A stretch of DNA of 64,000 nt from Exiguobacterium sp. BMC-KP (GTDB lineage: Bacteria > Bacillota > Bacilli > Exiguobacteriales > Exiguobacteriaceae). Where the stretch lies: contig NZ_LGIW01000015.1 of NCBI RefSeq assembly GCF_001275385.1, forward strand, positions 1,426,001 through 1,490,000, in the 5' to 3' direction. A program made the position numbers and the translations under genes. This document shows positions 37,942 to 49,732 of the stretch, piece after piece. The notes under the pieces were generated by a model. It was not told where the DNA came from, made no database searches, and worked only from the letters and a program-made list of their open reading frames with translations. Numbering within the stretch: the stretch's first letter is position 1; the number at the start of each line of letters is the position of its first letter.

Positions 37942-38859
37942 TTAGGAAGCGCGTTTCGTCCGACCGAGTGTCCGACCTTTCATGACGAGCCAGAGTTGTG
38001 CGGCAATGAAGATCGAAGAATACATTCCCATGATCAAGCCGACAAGCAAGGCAAGACTGAATCCACGGATCGCTTCGCTACCGAAGATATAAAGCGCTGC
38101 TGCCGTCATAATGACCGTGATGACTGTATTGATCGAGCGGATGATCGTCTGTTGAATTGACTCATTGACAATATGTGCCAATTCATCAAACGAGACTTTC
38201 CGTCCACCTTTTTCAGCCAATCCGAGATTTTCTCGTACCCTGTCAAACGTAACGATCGTATCGTTGACGGAGTAGCCGATAATCGTCAAGACGGCGGCGA
38301 TGAAGTAAAGATTAACCTCAATCTGGAACAACGAGAAGAAAGCGATGATCATTAACGCATCATGCAATAGGGCAAGCACTGTCGCAATCCCGTATAACGG
38401 TTGGAATCGGAACGAGACATAGATGACAATCCCGAGTGACGCGAGTAAGACGGCATAAATCGCGTTACGCGCGATTTCTTGACCGACTTGCGCCGAAACT
38501 GTCGAAATGCTCGGTTCTTTTTTGTATTTGGCTTCAATCGTTTGTTTCATTTCAGAAATTTGGTCTTGGCTGAATTCCCCAACGAACGTGACGTTCGCTA
38601 GTTTTCCACCTTGCGCAAATTGTATGCCGTCAATTTCCGCAGCATCGATTCCAGCATCTTCAATGACAGAGCGGACGTCCGCTTCTTTGATTTGATTCGT
38701 CGATGAAATCTCGACGCGTGTTCCTTGCGTAAAGTCGATCCCGAGATTGAGACCACGGAACGACAACAAGAGTATCGAAATGATGACAAGCGCAATCGTG
38801 ATTGCGAAATAGATTTTTCGATGTTTGACGTAATCGAATTTCGTAGGATTAAAGCTCAC
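37942..38859 (-). CDS. secF: Protein translocase subunit SecF
   Basis: Partner of SecD in the membrane; uses the proton motive force to help pull proteins out of the SecYEG channel. About 305 residues with six predicted transmembrane segments. The family motifs LGIDFTQGTRVEI, YSVNDTIVTFDRVREN and a C-terminal GLIMGMYSSIFIAAQLW are present. I place the start at a GTG (38859), nine bases after AAAGGAGA; the GTG at 38868 is too near it. The start lies within the last codons of secD (short overlap). In Bacillus secD and secF are one fused gene; here they are separate. Confidence 0.94.
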   Translation of the reverse strand: MSFNPTKFDYVKHRKIYFAITIALVIISILLLSFRGLNLGIDFTQGTRVEISSTNQIKEADVRSVIEDAGIDAAEIDGIQFAQGGKLANVTFVGEFSQDQISEMKQTIEAKYKKEPSISTVSAQVGQEIARNAIYAVLLASLGIVIYVSFRFQPLYGIATVLALLHDALMIIAFFSLFQIEVNLYFIAAVLTIIGYSVNDTIVTFDRVRENLGLAEKGGRKVSFDELAHIVNESIQQTIIRSINTVITVIMTAAALYIFGSEAIRGFSLALLVGLIMGMYSSIFIAAQLWLVMKGRTLGRTKRAS

Positions 38860-40153
38860 GGATTTCACTCTCCTTTACACCGAACCATGATTTCTTCTTA
38901 TCGAACCATCGGCTACTGACAAGGAGTTGCATCAGGTAACGTGAGACAAAGACGTTCGTGACGAACGTGACGGCAATCGAGACCATCAACATGATGGCAA
39001 ATCCTTTGACCGTACTTGTACCGAAGTAGTACAACACGCCAGCAGAGATTAACGTCGTCAAGTTGGCATCAAGAATCGTACCGAACGAACGGCGGTTACC
39101 GGCTTTAAATGCTGACAAGACGGACTTTCCACTTCGTAATTCATCTTTGATCCGTTCTGCGGTGATGATATTTGCATCAACCGCCATACCGACACCAAGA
39201 ACGAGAGCCGCGATTCCTGGTAAGGTGAGGACGGCATTGATCCCGTTAAAGAAGATCATGACGAGATAGATGTAGAACAGCAAGGTAATGATTGACACGA
39301 ATCCAGAGATTCGGTAGAAAAGCAGCATGAATAAGAAGACAGCTGCAACACCAATGGCTGACGCGAAGAGCGTCTGATCAAGTGCGTCCTGTCCAAAAGC
39401 AGCCGAGACCGACGTCGAGTAGATTTCCTCGAGTTTGACCGGCAGTGCCCCAGCGTTCAGGATCGAAGATAACTGTTTCCCGTACGCGGCATCGATATCA
39501 CCACCAGAAATGATCGCTTTATCAGAGTTGATCGGCTCTCGTACAGATGCATCTGAGACAATCTTCGAGTTCGCTTTTTGAATCTCTTTTTCGTACGTGT
39601 CACCTTTCTCATAATCAAGCCAGATGACGAGACGATTTGCAGGCGCTTGCATTTGCGAAATCTTTTGTGTCACATCATAGAATTTTTGTTTTGATTTAAG
39701 CGAAAGTTCTACAAGCGGCTGGTTCGTTTGTGGATCATAACCAACTTTTGCTCCTTTAGCTTTTAAGTCTGAACCGTCAAGCAACAATTTATCGTTGATA
39801 TCACGGAATGACAATTGCGCCGTCGACGATAGAATTTGACGTGCTTCGGTTTGATCCTTGACGCCAGCAAGCTGGACACGAATCCGGTTGTTACCTTCGA
39901 TCCGAATATCCGGCTCGGAGACACCGAGAACGTTGACACGGTTCTCGATTGCCGTCAACGTTGCACTCATCGCATTCTGATCGATGACGTCTCCTTCTTT
40001 CAGTGGTTGTACTTCATACAAGACTTCAAAGCCACCCTTGAGGTCAAGGCCAAGCTTCGTATCCTTCAACAACCATGACGATGTCGTACCGATCAGTACG
40101 AGCAACGCGATGACGACGATGAAGAATGTGGCAAGTTTCCCTTTCTTGATCAT
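38849..40153 (-). CDS. secD: Protein translocase subunit SecD
   Basis: A 434-residue RND-type membrane protein working with SecF in protein export. It has an N-terminal transmembrane segment (about residues 8-28) and the LGLDLKGGFEVLYEV motif. The P1 periplasmic-side domain carries VNVLGVSEPDIRIEGNNRIRV-type segments, and five C-terminal membrane helices include LVLGVGMAVDANIITAERIKDE. It is shorter than E. coli SecD but normal for Firmicutes. GAAAGGACA precedes the ATG. yajC lies 150 bases upstream on the same strand and has its own terminator. Confidence 0.95.
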   Translation of the reverse strand: MIKKGKLATFFIVVIALLVLIGTTSSWLLKDTKLGLDLKGGFEVLYEVQPLKEGDVIDQNAMSATLTAIENRVNVLGVSEPDIRIEGNNRIRVQLAGVKDQTEARQILSSTAQLSFRDINDKLLLDGSDLKAKGAKVGYDPQTNQPLVELSLKSKQKFYDVTQKISQMQAPANRLVIWLDYEKGDTYEKEIQKANSKIVSDASVREPINSDKAIISGGDIDAAYGKQLSSILNAGALPVKLEEIYSTSVSAAFGQDALDQTLFASAIGVAAVFLFMLLFYRISGFVSIITLLFYIYLVMIFFNGINAVLTLPGIAALVLGVGMAVDANIITAERIKDELRSGKSVLSAFKAGNRRSFGTILDANLTTLISAGVLYYFGTSTVKGFAIMLMVSIAVTFVTNVFVSRYLMQLLVSSRWFDKKKSWFGVKESEIREL

Positions 40154-40266
40154 GCTACATTGTCCTTTCTCTAGTTCCCAGTATATTTTCAGACAACTTT
40201 GTTCTCCTACCCTAGCTTACAAAAGAAATGGTAATCTTAGCAAACGTTTTTCTCATATATAAACAG

Positions 40267-40297
40267 AAAAGACGCTCCGGAATCCGGAAAGCGCCTT
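40267..40297 (-). terminator. Hairpin terminator after yajC
   Basis: On the minus strand GGCGCTTTCCGG pairs imperfectly with CCGGAGCGTC, followed by TTTTCTG. Read-through into secD is possible. Confidence 0.6.
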
Positions 40298-40306
40298 TTC
40301 AATGCC

Positions 40307-40600
40307 TTATTCGACCGTTTCGTCGCCCATGACAGTTGTTGATTTTTTCGTCACTTCTGCGATAGCACTCCGGTTGAATGTCAATTGTGAGTTACCTGAC
40401 TTCAATGTCACCGTTGTGTCGTCGACTTTTTGGACAACCCCGTGAAGACCACCGATCGTAACGATCGAATCGCCGCGTGAGAGTTCAGTTTGCATCTGAC
40501 GCACTTGCTTCTGGCGTTTGTTCTGTGGACGGATCAACAAGAAATAGAACACCACGAAGATCAAGATCATCGGGAGAAATGCAAAGATACCACTTCCCAT
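40307..40600 (-). CDS. yajC: Preprotein translocase subunit YajC
   Basis: A 97-residue single-span membrane protein associated with SecDF in protein export. A hydrophobic helix at about residues 5-24 (FLPMILIFVVFYFLLI) is followed by the conserved RPQNKRQKQVRQMQ segment, then a soluble domain with GDSIVTIGGLHGVV. The ATG at 40600 is chosen because AAAGGAG lies nine bases upstream; the earlier ATG contains that signal. It sits between tgt and secD, as in most Bacillales. Confidence 0.95.
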   Translation of the reverse strand: MGSGIFAFLPMILIFVVFYFLLIRPQNKRQKQVRQMQTELSRGDSIVTIGGLHGVVQKVDDTTVTLKSGNSQLTFNRSAIAEVTKKSTTVMGDETVE

Positions 40601-40671
40601 TTGTATCAACTCCTTTATCATTCAAATCACGTTCATTATACCGTGAAAGAATTAATTTGTCAGACGATTTG

Positions 40672-42857
<2,186 letters not shown>

Positions 42858-42861
42858 TGGT

Positions 42862-43857
42862 TCAATTTCCTTCTTTCAGTCCTAAATGTTGGCGAGCGAA
42901 CGGTGTTAAGACACGTCCGCGCGGGGTACGTTGTAAAAAGCCTTGTTGCAATAGATATGGTTCATAGACATCCTCGATCGTCTGGGCATCTTCCCCAATC
43001 GTCGCTGCGATCGTCTCAAGTCCAACTGGACCACCGGCAAACCGCTCTGCTAGTGAGCGCAGTAAACGGTGGTCGACATCGTCGAGCCCTAGCGCATCGA
43101 CATGCAAGCGATCAAGCGCACTCGTTGCGAGCACGGCATCGATGTCCGTTTGATGCGCGACTTGCGCAAAATCACGAACACGTCGTAACAATCGATTCGC
43201 GACACGTGGTGTTCCCCGTGAACGCAGGGCGATGGCTTCTGCTGCGAGACGATCCGCTTCAAATCCGAACAGACGCGATGTCCGCGTCACGATGGCAGAC
43301 AACTCTGACATCGTATAATATTCCAGCTTCAGCGTCACGCCAAAACGATCACGTAGCGGTGCCGATAACATTCCGGCACGCGTCGTCGCTCCGACGAGCG
43401 TAAATGGTGGTAAGTCGATCCGCACGCTTCGCGCAAGTTCCCCTTGACCGATGACGATATCGAGACAATAATCTTCCATTGCTGGATAGAGAATCTCTTC
43501 GATTGACCGACTCAACCGGTGTATCTCATCGATGAAGAGCACGTCTCCTGGTTCAAGCGATGAGAGGATCGCCGCCAGATCACCCGGTCGCTCGATCGCA
43601 GGACCGGCAGTCGTCTTAATGCCGACTCCCATCTCGTTCGCAATGATTGTTGCAAGCGTCGTCTTACCGAGACCCGGAGGGCCATAGAGAAGCACGTGAT
43701 CGAGTGTTTCCTGACGGATTTTTGCCGCTTCGATGAAGACACTCAAGTTTCCCTTCGCTTTCTCCTGCCCGATGTACTGCTCGAGCGTCTGAGGACGCAG
43801 ACTCCACTCTTCTTGATCTTCCGCATGGGCGGATTCTGACAAAATGCGCTCTTCCAT
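42862..43857 (-). CDS. ruvB: Holliday junction branch-migration helicase RuvB
   Basis: The AAA+ motor that, with RuvA, moves Holliday junctions. The 331-residue protein has the P-loop [12 protein letters not shown], Walker [12 protein letters not shown], sensor [18 protein letters not shown], and the C-terminal winged helix ending in [17 protein letters not shown]. Length is normal. It is four bases after ruvA in the ruvA-ruvB-queA-tgt order found in Bacillus. Confidence 0.98.
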   Translation of the reverse strand: MEERILSESAHAEDQEEWSLRPQTLEQYIGQEKAKGNLSVFIEAAKIRQETLDHVLLYGPPGLGKTTLATIIANEMGVGIKTTAGPAIERPGDLAAILSSLEPGDVLFIDEIHRLSRSIEEILYPAMEDYCLDIVIGQGELARSVRIDLPPFTLVGATTRAGMLSAPLRDRFGVTLKLEYYTMSELSAIVTRTSRLFGFEADRLAAEAIALRSRGTPRVANRLLRRVRDFAQVAHQTDIDAVLATSALDRLHVDALGLDDVDHRLLRSLAERFAGGPVGLETIAATIGEDAQTIEDVYEPYLLQQGFLQRTPRGRVLTPFARQHLGLKEGN

Positions 43858-43861
43858 GTCC

Positions 43862-44455
43862 TCACCTCACATTCAATAACAACTGGAGTGCCCGTTTGAC
43901 ATATTGATCCGTCGACAGGACTTCTGCCTGCAACGCTTTTTTGACTTTTTCGACTTCTCGATCACTGTAACCGAGTGCCATTAGAGCCTCACACGCTTCG
44001 TTCAACTCAGCGTTACCTTGCGCAAACAAACCTTCGCTCGGCACGTAGTCTGGTGCGAGCTCCGCTAACTTGCCTTTTAGGTCAAGTGTCATTTGCTTCG
44101 CTGTTTTCTTGCCGACACCTGGGAACTTGACGAGATAACTTTCCTTCTCTTGTTCGATCGCTTCAACGAGCGCATCGACATTACCCGATGCGACGATTGC
44201 GAGCGCTCCTTTTGGTCCGATCCCTGTTACACCAAGCAACTTCGTGAACAAGGCACGCTCACGCCGGGAACGGAATCCGAATAAGACTTCTTGGTCCTCA
44301 CGGACATAGTGATACGTATATACGATGATCTGTTCGTCTCCGGTCCGATAAAAAAACGGGTTCGGTGCTACGATTTTGTAGCCAATCCCGCCGACTTCTA
44401 CCGTCACGAATTCTGCACAGACATAAGCGACTTCGCCGCGTACGAATTCTATCAA
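43862..44455 (-). CDS. ruvA: Holliday junction DNA helicase subunit RuvA
   Basis: Binds Holliday junctions as tetramers and recruits RuvB. I place the start at a TTG (44455) giving [12 protein letters not shown], which matches RuvA N-termini and has GGGAG nine bases upstream. The longer frame from 44506 reads into the promoter. The 197-residue protein has the OB domain, two helix-hairpin-helix motifs ([25 protein letters not shown]) and the flexible C-terminal domain ([15 protein letters not shown]). A promoter lies 40 bases upstream. Confidence 0.94.
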   Translation of the reverse strand: MIEFVRGEVAYVCAEFVTVEVGGIGYKIVAPNPFFYRTGDEQIIVYTYHYVREDQEVLFGFRSRRERALFTKLLGVTGIGPKGALAIVASGNVDALVEAIEQEKESYLVKFPGVGKKTAKQMTLDLKGKLAELAPDYVPSEGLFAQGNAELNEACEALMALGYSDREVEKVKKALQAEVLSTDQYVKRALQLLLNVR

Positions 44456-44492
44456 TGTGGAACGCTCCCATCTATAAACAAACTCTCGTGTT

Positions 44493-44522
44493 ATTGTAGC
44501 ATACATCTTCGTTTGGCTTCAA
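44493..44522 (-). promoter_or_regulatory. Promoter of ruvA-ruvB-queA-tgt
   Basis: TTGAAG (44522-44517) and TACAAT (44498-44493) are 18 bases apart on the minus strand, with a TG extended -10. Its position fits initiation at the TTG start codon downstream. Confidence 0.65.
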
Positions 44523-44572
44523 AGCGTTCTTCAGCAAAAATCGATACATACGTTCGCTCTCGAAACCTAAAA

Positions 44573-44596
44573 ATTAAAAAGCGTAATCGCTTACGC
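44573..44596 (-). terminator. Terminator of nadB-nadC-nadA
   Basis: On the minus strand GCGTAAGCGATTACGC (six-base arms, four-base loop) is followed by five Ts and more T-rich sequence. Confidence 0.75.
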
Positions 44597-44617
44597 GACC
44601 ACGCTACACATCTGTAC

Positions 44618-45715
44618 TTACGATCTTTCGAGCATCAGCTTGAGTGCCAATACAGCATTCCGTGTCGTTTCTTCGTCGACTGTGATGATATTGACCGGTT
44701 CCCCTGCTTCGACCTGTTCGAGCGCCCACGCTAAGTGCGGTAAGTCAATCCGGTTCATTGTCAGACACGGGCACATGAACGGATTGAGCGATACGATATC
44801 GAGATCCGGATGAGTCGTTGCGAGTCGATTCACAAGGTTCATCTCTGTTCCGATCGCCCATTTTGTTCCCGGTGCAGCCTGCTCGATTTGCTGAATGATA
44901 TACGCTGTTGATCCGTTAAAATCAGATGCCGCCACGACTTCATGGGAACATTCAGGGTGAACGAGAATCTTTCGCTCCGGGTCTGTCTTGCGGAACTGTT
45001 CGATTTGTCCGACTGTGAATTTTTCATGTACCGAGCAATGCCCTTTCCATAAGATGACGCGGACATCTTGATCATTTCCCCCAAAGACAAGTTCGTCCTT
45101 AATCGGATCCCAAATCGCCATCTGCTCTAACGGAATCCCGAGCGCATGTGCCGTATTGCGACCGAGATGTTGATCGGGTAGAAAGAATAAGATATCTCTT
45201 TCAGCAAGTGCCCACTCGACCATTTGGACAGCGTTCGAAGACGTCACCGTTGCGCCACCGTGTTTACCAACGAATGCTTTGATCGCAGCTGTTGAATTGA
45301 CATACGTCAACGGCAAGATTGACTCACCGAACCGCTCTGTCAAAATCGTGAATGCGCGTTCCGTTTGTGTATCGTTCGCCATATCCGCCATCGAACACCC
45401 GGCACGCATGTCAGGTAGGACGACCGTGTGTGACGTATCCGTCAGCATGTCCGCTGTCTCCGCCATGAAGTGAACGCCACAGAAGACCGTGTATTCCGCT
45501 TCTGTCATCTGCTTCGCGACTTGCGCGAGCTGGAGCGAATCTCCTGTCGCATCCGCGAACTGAACGACTTCATCCTTTTGATAGTGATGGGCAGGTAAAA
45601 ATAAGCGACTCCCCATCCGTGCTTTGACCCCTTCAATGATCGCAATCAAGTCTGCTTCTGATTGCTGTAAGTACGACGCCGGAATCCCCTCATGACGTAA
45701 TAAGTCAAATGACAT
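44618..45715 (-). CDS. nadA: Quinolinate synthase A
   Basis: A [4Fe-4S] enzyme that condenses iminoaspartate and dihydroxyacetone phosphate to quinolinate in de novo NAD synthesis. The 365-residue protein is of the long Bacillus type. The three presumed cluster cysteines are Cys107 in RAGCSMAD, Cys227 in [11 protein letters not shown] and Cys317 in [11 protein letters not shown], with the same 120- and 90-residue spacing as in Bacillus NadA. It is the last gene of nadB-nadC-nadA and overlaps nadC by 11 bases. GGAGG precedes the ATG. Confidence 0.96.
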   Translation of the reverse strand: MSFDLLRHEGIPASYLQQSEADLIAIIEGVKARMGSRLFLPAHHYQKDEVVQFADATGDSLQLAQVAKQMTEAEYTVFCGVHFMAETADMLTDTSHTVVLPDMRAGCSMADMANDTQTERAFTILTERFGESILPLTYVNSTAAIKAFVGKHGGATVTSSNAVQMVEWALAERDILFFLPDQHLGRNTAHALGIPLEQMAIWDPIKDELVFGGNDQDVRVILWKGHCSVHEKFTVGQIEQFRKTDPERKILVHPECSHEVVAASDFNGSTAYIIQQIEQAAPGTKWAIGTEMNLVNRLATTHPDLDIVSLNPFMCPCLTMNRIDLPHLAWALEQVEAGEPVNIITVDEETTRNAVLALKLMLERS

Positions 45716-46556
45716 CTTTTTTTCCTCCTTCGATTTTCATACTGATATCAAGCGCTGTTGCTGAATGGGTGAGTGCGCCAAGCGAGATGACATTTGCGCC
45801 GCTATCCGCGTAGTCGGGTAACGTCTCAATCGTGATCCCGCCAGAAAGTTCGACCGTGATCTGCGGTGGAATCAGTTGCCGGAGCTGTTTGATTTCTGCC
45901 GGTGTCCGGTTGTCGAGCATGATGATATCGACTCCTGCTGCCACTGCTTCAAGCACTTCTGCTTCCGTCTCGACTTCGACTTCGATTGGTGTCGTATGAC
46001 CCGCGACTCGTTTTGCTCGCATCACTGCTTCTGTAATCGATCCTGCGACTGTGATGTGATTATCTTTAATCATGACCGCATCATCGAGTCTCCCGCGGTG
46101 ACTGTACCCACCACCGACACGCACGGCATGTTTCTCTAGCATCCGTAATCCAGGCGTCGTCTTTCGTGTATCCGTGATCCGGATCCGTCCTGCTGCCACT
46201 TCGACCGCTTGACGTGTTTTTGTCGCGATGCCGGATAGACGCTGGACAAGATTCAAGGCGACCCGTTCCCCGCTTAAGATGTCCTGTAATGAACCCGACC
46301 ACTCAGCAAGTAACGTTCCGCGCGTCACGACAGTGCCTTCTGCTACATGAATCGTCACATCAACCTGTAAAAGATGTGCCATCTCACGAATGACGTCTTC
46401 CCCACAAAAGATGCCGTCTTCTTTTGCTAGAAAACGCCCCTTTCCTCGCTCTTGTCCTGTCAGACATCCTTCACTCGTAATATCCCAGTGTCCGATGTCC
46501 TCCACTAAAAATGTTTCCAGTTGCTGCCGTAACTGCCATTTGTTCAACGTTCTCAT
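45705..46556 (-). CDS. nadC: Nicotinate-nucleotide pyrophosphorylase (carboxylating)
   Basis: Converts quinolinate and PRPP to nicotinate mononucleotide. The 283-residue protein begins with [14 protein letters not shown] (about residues 17-30). It has the [32 protein letters not shown] and [20 protein letters not shown] active-site segments and the [10 protein letters not shown] strand. The ATG at 46556 lies just after AGGAGAGG; a TTG nine bases later has better spacing and may be the real start. Either way the start lies well inside the nadB reading frame, an overlap of 77-86 bases, which is unusual. Confidence 0.93.
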   Translation of the reverse strand: MRTLNKWQLRQQLETFLVEDIGHWDITSEGCLTGQERGKGRFLAKEDGIFCGEDVIREMAHLLQVDVTIHVAEGTVVTRGTLLAEWSGSLQDILSGERVALNLVQRLSGIATKTRQAVEVAAGRIRITDTRKTTPGLRMLEKHAVRVGGGYSHRGRLDDAVMIKDNHITVAGSITEAVMRAKRVAGHTTPIEVEVETEAEVLEAVAAGVDIIMLDNRTPAEIKQLRQLIPPQITVELSGGITIETLPDYADSGANVISLGALTHSATALDISMKIEGGKKDVI

Positions 46557-47940
46557 CCTCTCCTGTCAATCGAACCCGTGCCCCTTCAAGCAACAAACAT
46601 GCCGTGACGTAACGTAATCGATTTTTTTCCGCGTCCTGTCCTGATTCCTCTAACGTCCACCTTCTTAATTCATCCAAGCAATCCTGTATTTGTTTAACGT
46701 TCATTTCAACGCCAATCACTTTTGACACACAAGCTGTTACGGAACGTAAAGTTCCCGAACGTCGTTTGACTCGTCCTACCGCAAGCTCCGGCAACAACTG
46801 TAGCTGTTCCGTCACTGCTTTCCCCATGACGACACACTCAAGCAGTGAGTTCGATGCCAAGCGATTTCGACCATGCAGTCCGATTGACGCCGTCTCGCCG
46901 ACCGCATAAAGTCCTGGAACATTCGTCTGTCCTGTAAGGTCCGTCTCGATTCCCCCCATCAAGAAATGAATACCTGGTGCGATTTCAACGAGATCCGGAT
47001 TTATGTTCAGTTTTTCACATTTTTCAACAAACGTTGGAAACCGTTTTGCACGATCGACGACTTTTGATGTATCAAGATAAACGGGTTCCTGTTTTCGAAC
47101 CTCATGGATTCGTTTTGCTACTTCATCTCGCGCCGCTAAATCTTGCATCGGGTGATCCGCCATGATTCGGTCACCGCTTTTCGTCACAAGAATGGCTCCT
47201 GCTCCACGTAATGCTTCCGTGATTAAGCCTTCCGATCGTCCATTATGAACAAGTACTGTCGGGTGATGCTGAATATACCCGAGGTCACGGATCGTCGCAC
47301 CTGCCTCAAAGGCAAGCGCAATACCATCTCCTTGAATCATAGGTTCATTCGTTGATGCAGCAAATAATCCACCAACTCCACCCGTTGCAAGAATCGTGGC
47401 TCGCGCCAAAATCTCAATCGGTTCACCGTTCCTGTATCCGACGGCACCTAACACCTGTCCATCAACTTGAATCAATTCCGTAATATACGTTTGCTCGAGA
47501 ATCGGGAACGGTACGTACGGCATCAATGTTTCCATGATTCGTTTACCAGTCTCGTCCCCACCAGAGTGATAGATCCGAGGCAAGCGGTGTGCCCCTTCTC
47601 GACCAAGCAAGTACCCAGCATCATCTTGATCAAACTGGACACCATACCGTAATAGAAATTCTATCGCCTCAGTTCCTGAACGCGTCACGTAATCAACAAC
47701 GGTTTCCTTAATTCGTCCTTTCGCCGCCTGGCACGTATCTTCAAAATGACCTTGATGATCGACTTCTGCATAAGATGATGCGATTCCACCTTGTGCTCGA
47801 ACGGAATTCGTCTCAAAACGAGTTCCTTTTGTAACGAGTAACGATTCGGTACCTGGTGGAAGATGCAAGGCGACAGAAATTGCCGCAAGCCCTGTTCCGA
47901 TGATCAACACATCTGTCTCGAGTCTTTTATGTAAAGACAT
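46471..47940 (-). CDS. nadB: L-aspartate oxidase
   Basis: The FAD enzyme that oxidises aspartate to iminoaspartate, first step of NAD synthesis. The 489-residue protein has the FAD-binding GTGLAAISVALHL, the SVRAQGGIASSY and HRLPRIYHSGGDETG motifs. GIHFLMGGIETDLTGQT and ASNSLLECVVMG follow. The protein is shorter than many NadB, and its end is odd. The usual ESRGxHxRxDxP-type C-terminal motif is missing, and the last roughly 28 residues are read out of frame across the start of nadC. GAGGTG precedes the ATG. It is first in the nadBCA operon, divergent from nifS-niaR. Confidence 0.92.
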   Translation of the reverse strand: MSLHKRLETDVLIIGTGLAAISVALHLPPGTESLLVTKGTRFETNSVRAQGGIASSYAEVDHQGHFEDTCQAAKGRIKETVVDYVTRSGTEAIEFLLRYGVQFDQDDAGYLLGREGAHRLPRIYHSGGDETGKRIMETLMPYVPFPILEQTYITELIQVDGQVLGAVGYRNGEPIEILARATILATGGVGGLFAASTNEPMIQGDGIALAFEAGATIRDLGYIQHHPTVLVHNGRSEGLITEALRGAGAILVTKSGDRIMADHPMQDLAARDEVAKRIHEVRKQEPVYLDTSKVVDRAKRFPTFVEKCEKLNINPDLVEIAPGIHFLMGGIETDLTGQTNVPGLYAVGETASIGLHGRNRLASNSLLECVVMGKAVTEQLQLLPELAVGRVKRRSGTLRSVTACVSKVIGVEMNVKQIQDCLDELRRWTLEESGQDAEKNRLRYVTACLLLEGARVRLTGEDENVEQMAVTAATGNIFSGGHRTLGYYE

Positions 47941-47956
47941 ATGTTTTACACCTCTA

Positions 47957-47985
47957 TATCTAAATGTTTACTATTGACTTGACAA
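47957..47985 (-). promoter_or_regulatory. Promoter of nadBCA with likely NiaR-controlled region
   Basis: TTGTCA (47985-47980) and TAGATA (47962-47957) are 17 bases apart on the minus strand. The same stretch read on the plus strand contains CTTGACA (47978-47984), a possible -35 for nifS-niaR. The two divergent promoters therefore overlap. NiaR is known to repress nad genes in Bacillus, and this shared segment is the likely operator, but I cannot fix its borders. Confidence 0.5.
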
Positions 47986-48037
47986 TAAGTTTGGCATACT
48001 TTTAGCTGAGTGACAAGACGAAAGGACAGGATTTTTC

Positions 48038-49117
48038 ATGATCTATCTCGATTACGCAGCTACCACTCCGCTACACCCACAAGCGCTCGATCATTATCAG
48101 CAAGCCGCTCAGTCGTTCTACGGCAACAGTTCTTCCCTTCATGACATCGGTGGTGACGCAGAACGTTTGTTAGAACGAGCACGTCACTATCTGATGCAAC
48201 AGTTGAACCAACAAGAGGGTACCGTCATCTTTACAGGAAGCGGATCCGAAGCGAATTACATCGCTTTGACTCACTTAATGCGTCAAAGTCGTAAGACAAC
48301 TGTCTTGACACTTCAATGTGAGCACGATTCGGTTTTGCTCCCACTTGCGCGCTGGGCACAAGAAACACGTCACCTTACTTTATTACCGGACGGAACATTT
48401 GATTGGGATCAATTCGTCACGGCGTGTACGGACGACATCGGTATCGTCTCAATTCAACACGTCAATTCGGATACGGGATTCCGGTTTCCAGTCGAACGGA
48501 TTGCCGCCTATTGTCAATCACGTGGAATTCTATTTCATTGCGATGGGGTTCAAGGATTTTTAAAAGACGATATCAACATTGACGCCTTTGACGCCTACAC
48601 GATGAGTAGCCATAAGGTATATGGACCAAAAGGATTAGGTGCCCTCTACCTGCGGCGACCGCTCTTTAGTCCCTACTACGAAGGACATCACGAGTTCGGG
48701 ATTCGCCCAGGCACAGTCGACGTTCCAGGAATTGCCGCATTCATTGCTGCTTGCGAAGCCACGCGACTAGAAAATCCAGGAATTCAAGATTCAAGTCAGG
48801 TATTTCGTGGTATGCTAAAAAAAACATTGTCTTCGTCTCGTTACGCAATTATTGAGTCACCGATTCAACTCGCTTCCATCTGTGCCATCCATACAAAACA
48901 ACGTGATGGTCAATATGTGTTGCTTGCATTGAATCGTGCTGGAATAGCAGTTTCCGCTGGTAGCGCTTGTCGAGCTGGAGAAAACGGTCCAAACGCGACA
49001 TTGCGTGCGATCGGCTTTGACGAGTCAGCTGCTCATGGGTTGATTCGATTTAGCTTTGGAAGAAAAACGACGAACGAAGAAATCGCACAGTGCATTGATG
49101 TGTTGAACACGATTTGA
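48038..49117 (+). CDS. nifS: NifS-type cysteine desulfurase of the NAD locus
   Basis: A 359-residue PLP enzyme with the PLP lysine Lys193 in MSSHKVYGPKG and the active cysteine Cys311 in VSAGSACRAGENGP. In Bacillus the nifS gene beside nadBCA is needed to build the NadA iron-sulfur cluster, and the same arrangement here supports that role. CGAAAGGACAGG precedes the ATG. It is followed 24 bases later by niaR and is divergent from nadB. It is clearly distinct from the tRNA-thiolation desulfurase at 22702-23829. Confidence 0.92.
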   Translation: MIYLDYAATTPLHPQALDHYQQAAQSFYGNSSSLHDIGGDAERLLERARHYLMQQLNQQEGTVIFTGSGSEANYIALTHLMRQSRKTTVLTLQCEHDSVLLPLARWAQETRHLTLLPDGTFDWDQFVTACTDDIGIVSIQHVNSDTGFRFPVERIAAYCQSRGILFHCDGVQGFLKDDINIDAFDAYTMSSHKVYGPKGLGALYLRRPLFSPYYEGHHEFGIRPGTVDVPGIAAFIAACEATRLENPGIQDSSQVFRGMLKKTLSSSRYAIIESPIQLASICAIHTKQRDGQYVLLALNRAGIAVSAGSACRAGENGPNATLRAIGFDESAAHGLIRFSFGRKTTNEEIAQCIDVLNTI

Positions 49118-49144
49118 TGACACTGGAGAAAGGTAGGAGACATG

Positions 49145-49687
49145 ATGGGGAAACGCATCTCCGGAGAAGAACGTCGGAAAGCATTACTTCGTATGATTGA
49201 AGAGAGTGAACAACCTGTCACGGGAACAGCACTCGCTAAACAAGCAGGAGTTAGTCGTCAAGTGATCGTACAGGATTTATCATTGTTAAAAGCAAAAGGA
49301 TATCCTGTCATTGCGACAGCTCGTGGTTATTTCATCAATGATCCGGAAGTCGATGGATCGAAATTTCGCCGCAAAATCGTTTGTCGTCATGGCATCGATC
49401 AGTTAAAGGATGAGTGTGACGCCATCGTCGATGAGGGAGTCGTCATTCGTGATGTCATCATCGAACATCCCGTTTATGGTTTCATTACGGGAGAATTGAT
49501 GCTGAAAAGTCGTCGCGATGTCCGCGTATTACTTGAGCAACTGAAGGAGACACAAGCTACTCCACTTTCGAGCCTGACGGACGGAGTTCATATCCATACC
49601 CTCGAAGCCGATCACGAAGAAGCACTCGAAGCAGCGATTGCAAAACTCGATCGCCTCGGGATTCTCGTTTCAGAACTTGATGTCTGA
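49145..49687 (+). CDS. niaR: NAD-synthesis repressor NiaR (YrxA)
   Basis: A niacin-responsive transcription repressor. The 180-residue protein has an N-terminal winged helix-turn-helix (about residues 5-60, including GTALAKQAGVSRQVIVQDLSLL). The C-terminal 3H domain carries its three histidine segments: CRHGIDQL, VIIEHPVYGFITGEL and HIHTLEADHEEAL, the presumed metal and nicotinate site. Two ATGs are adjacent; the second (49145) is better spaced from GTAGGAG. It is co-transcribed with nifS and should control both that operon and nadBCA across the shared promoter region. Confidence 0.93.
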   Translation: MGKRISGEERRKALLRMIEESEQPVTGTALAKQAGVSRQVIVQDLSLLKAKGYPVIATARGYFINDPEVDGSKFRRKIVCRHGIDQLKDECDAIVDEGVVIRDVIIEHPVYGFITGELMLKSRRDVRVLLEQLKETQATPLSSLTDGVHIHTLEADHEEALEAAIAKLDRLGILVSELDV

Positions 49688-49691
49688 ACAT

Positions 49692-49730
49692 ACAAAAACC
49701 GCCTATTCCTAGAGAATAAGCGGTTTTTGT
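49692..49730. terminator. Bidirectional terminator between niaR and the CNNM-like gene
   Basis: ACAAAAACCGC and GCGGTTTTTGT form the stem base, and ATTC and GAAT extend it. A and T runs flank both sides. Confidence 0.88.
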
Positions 49731-49732
49731 AT

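Noticed and set aside
44618-49687. Possible horizontally acquired NAD locus
   Set aside because: Gene order and operon division are the same as in Bacillus, and codon use looks like its neighbours.
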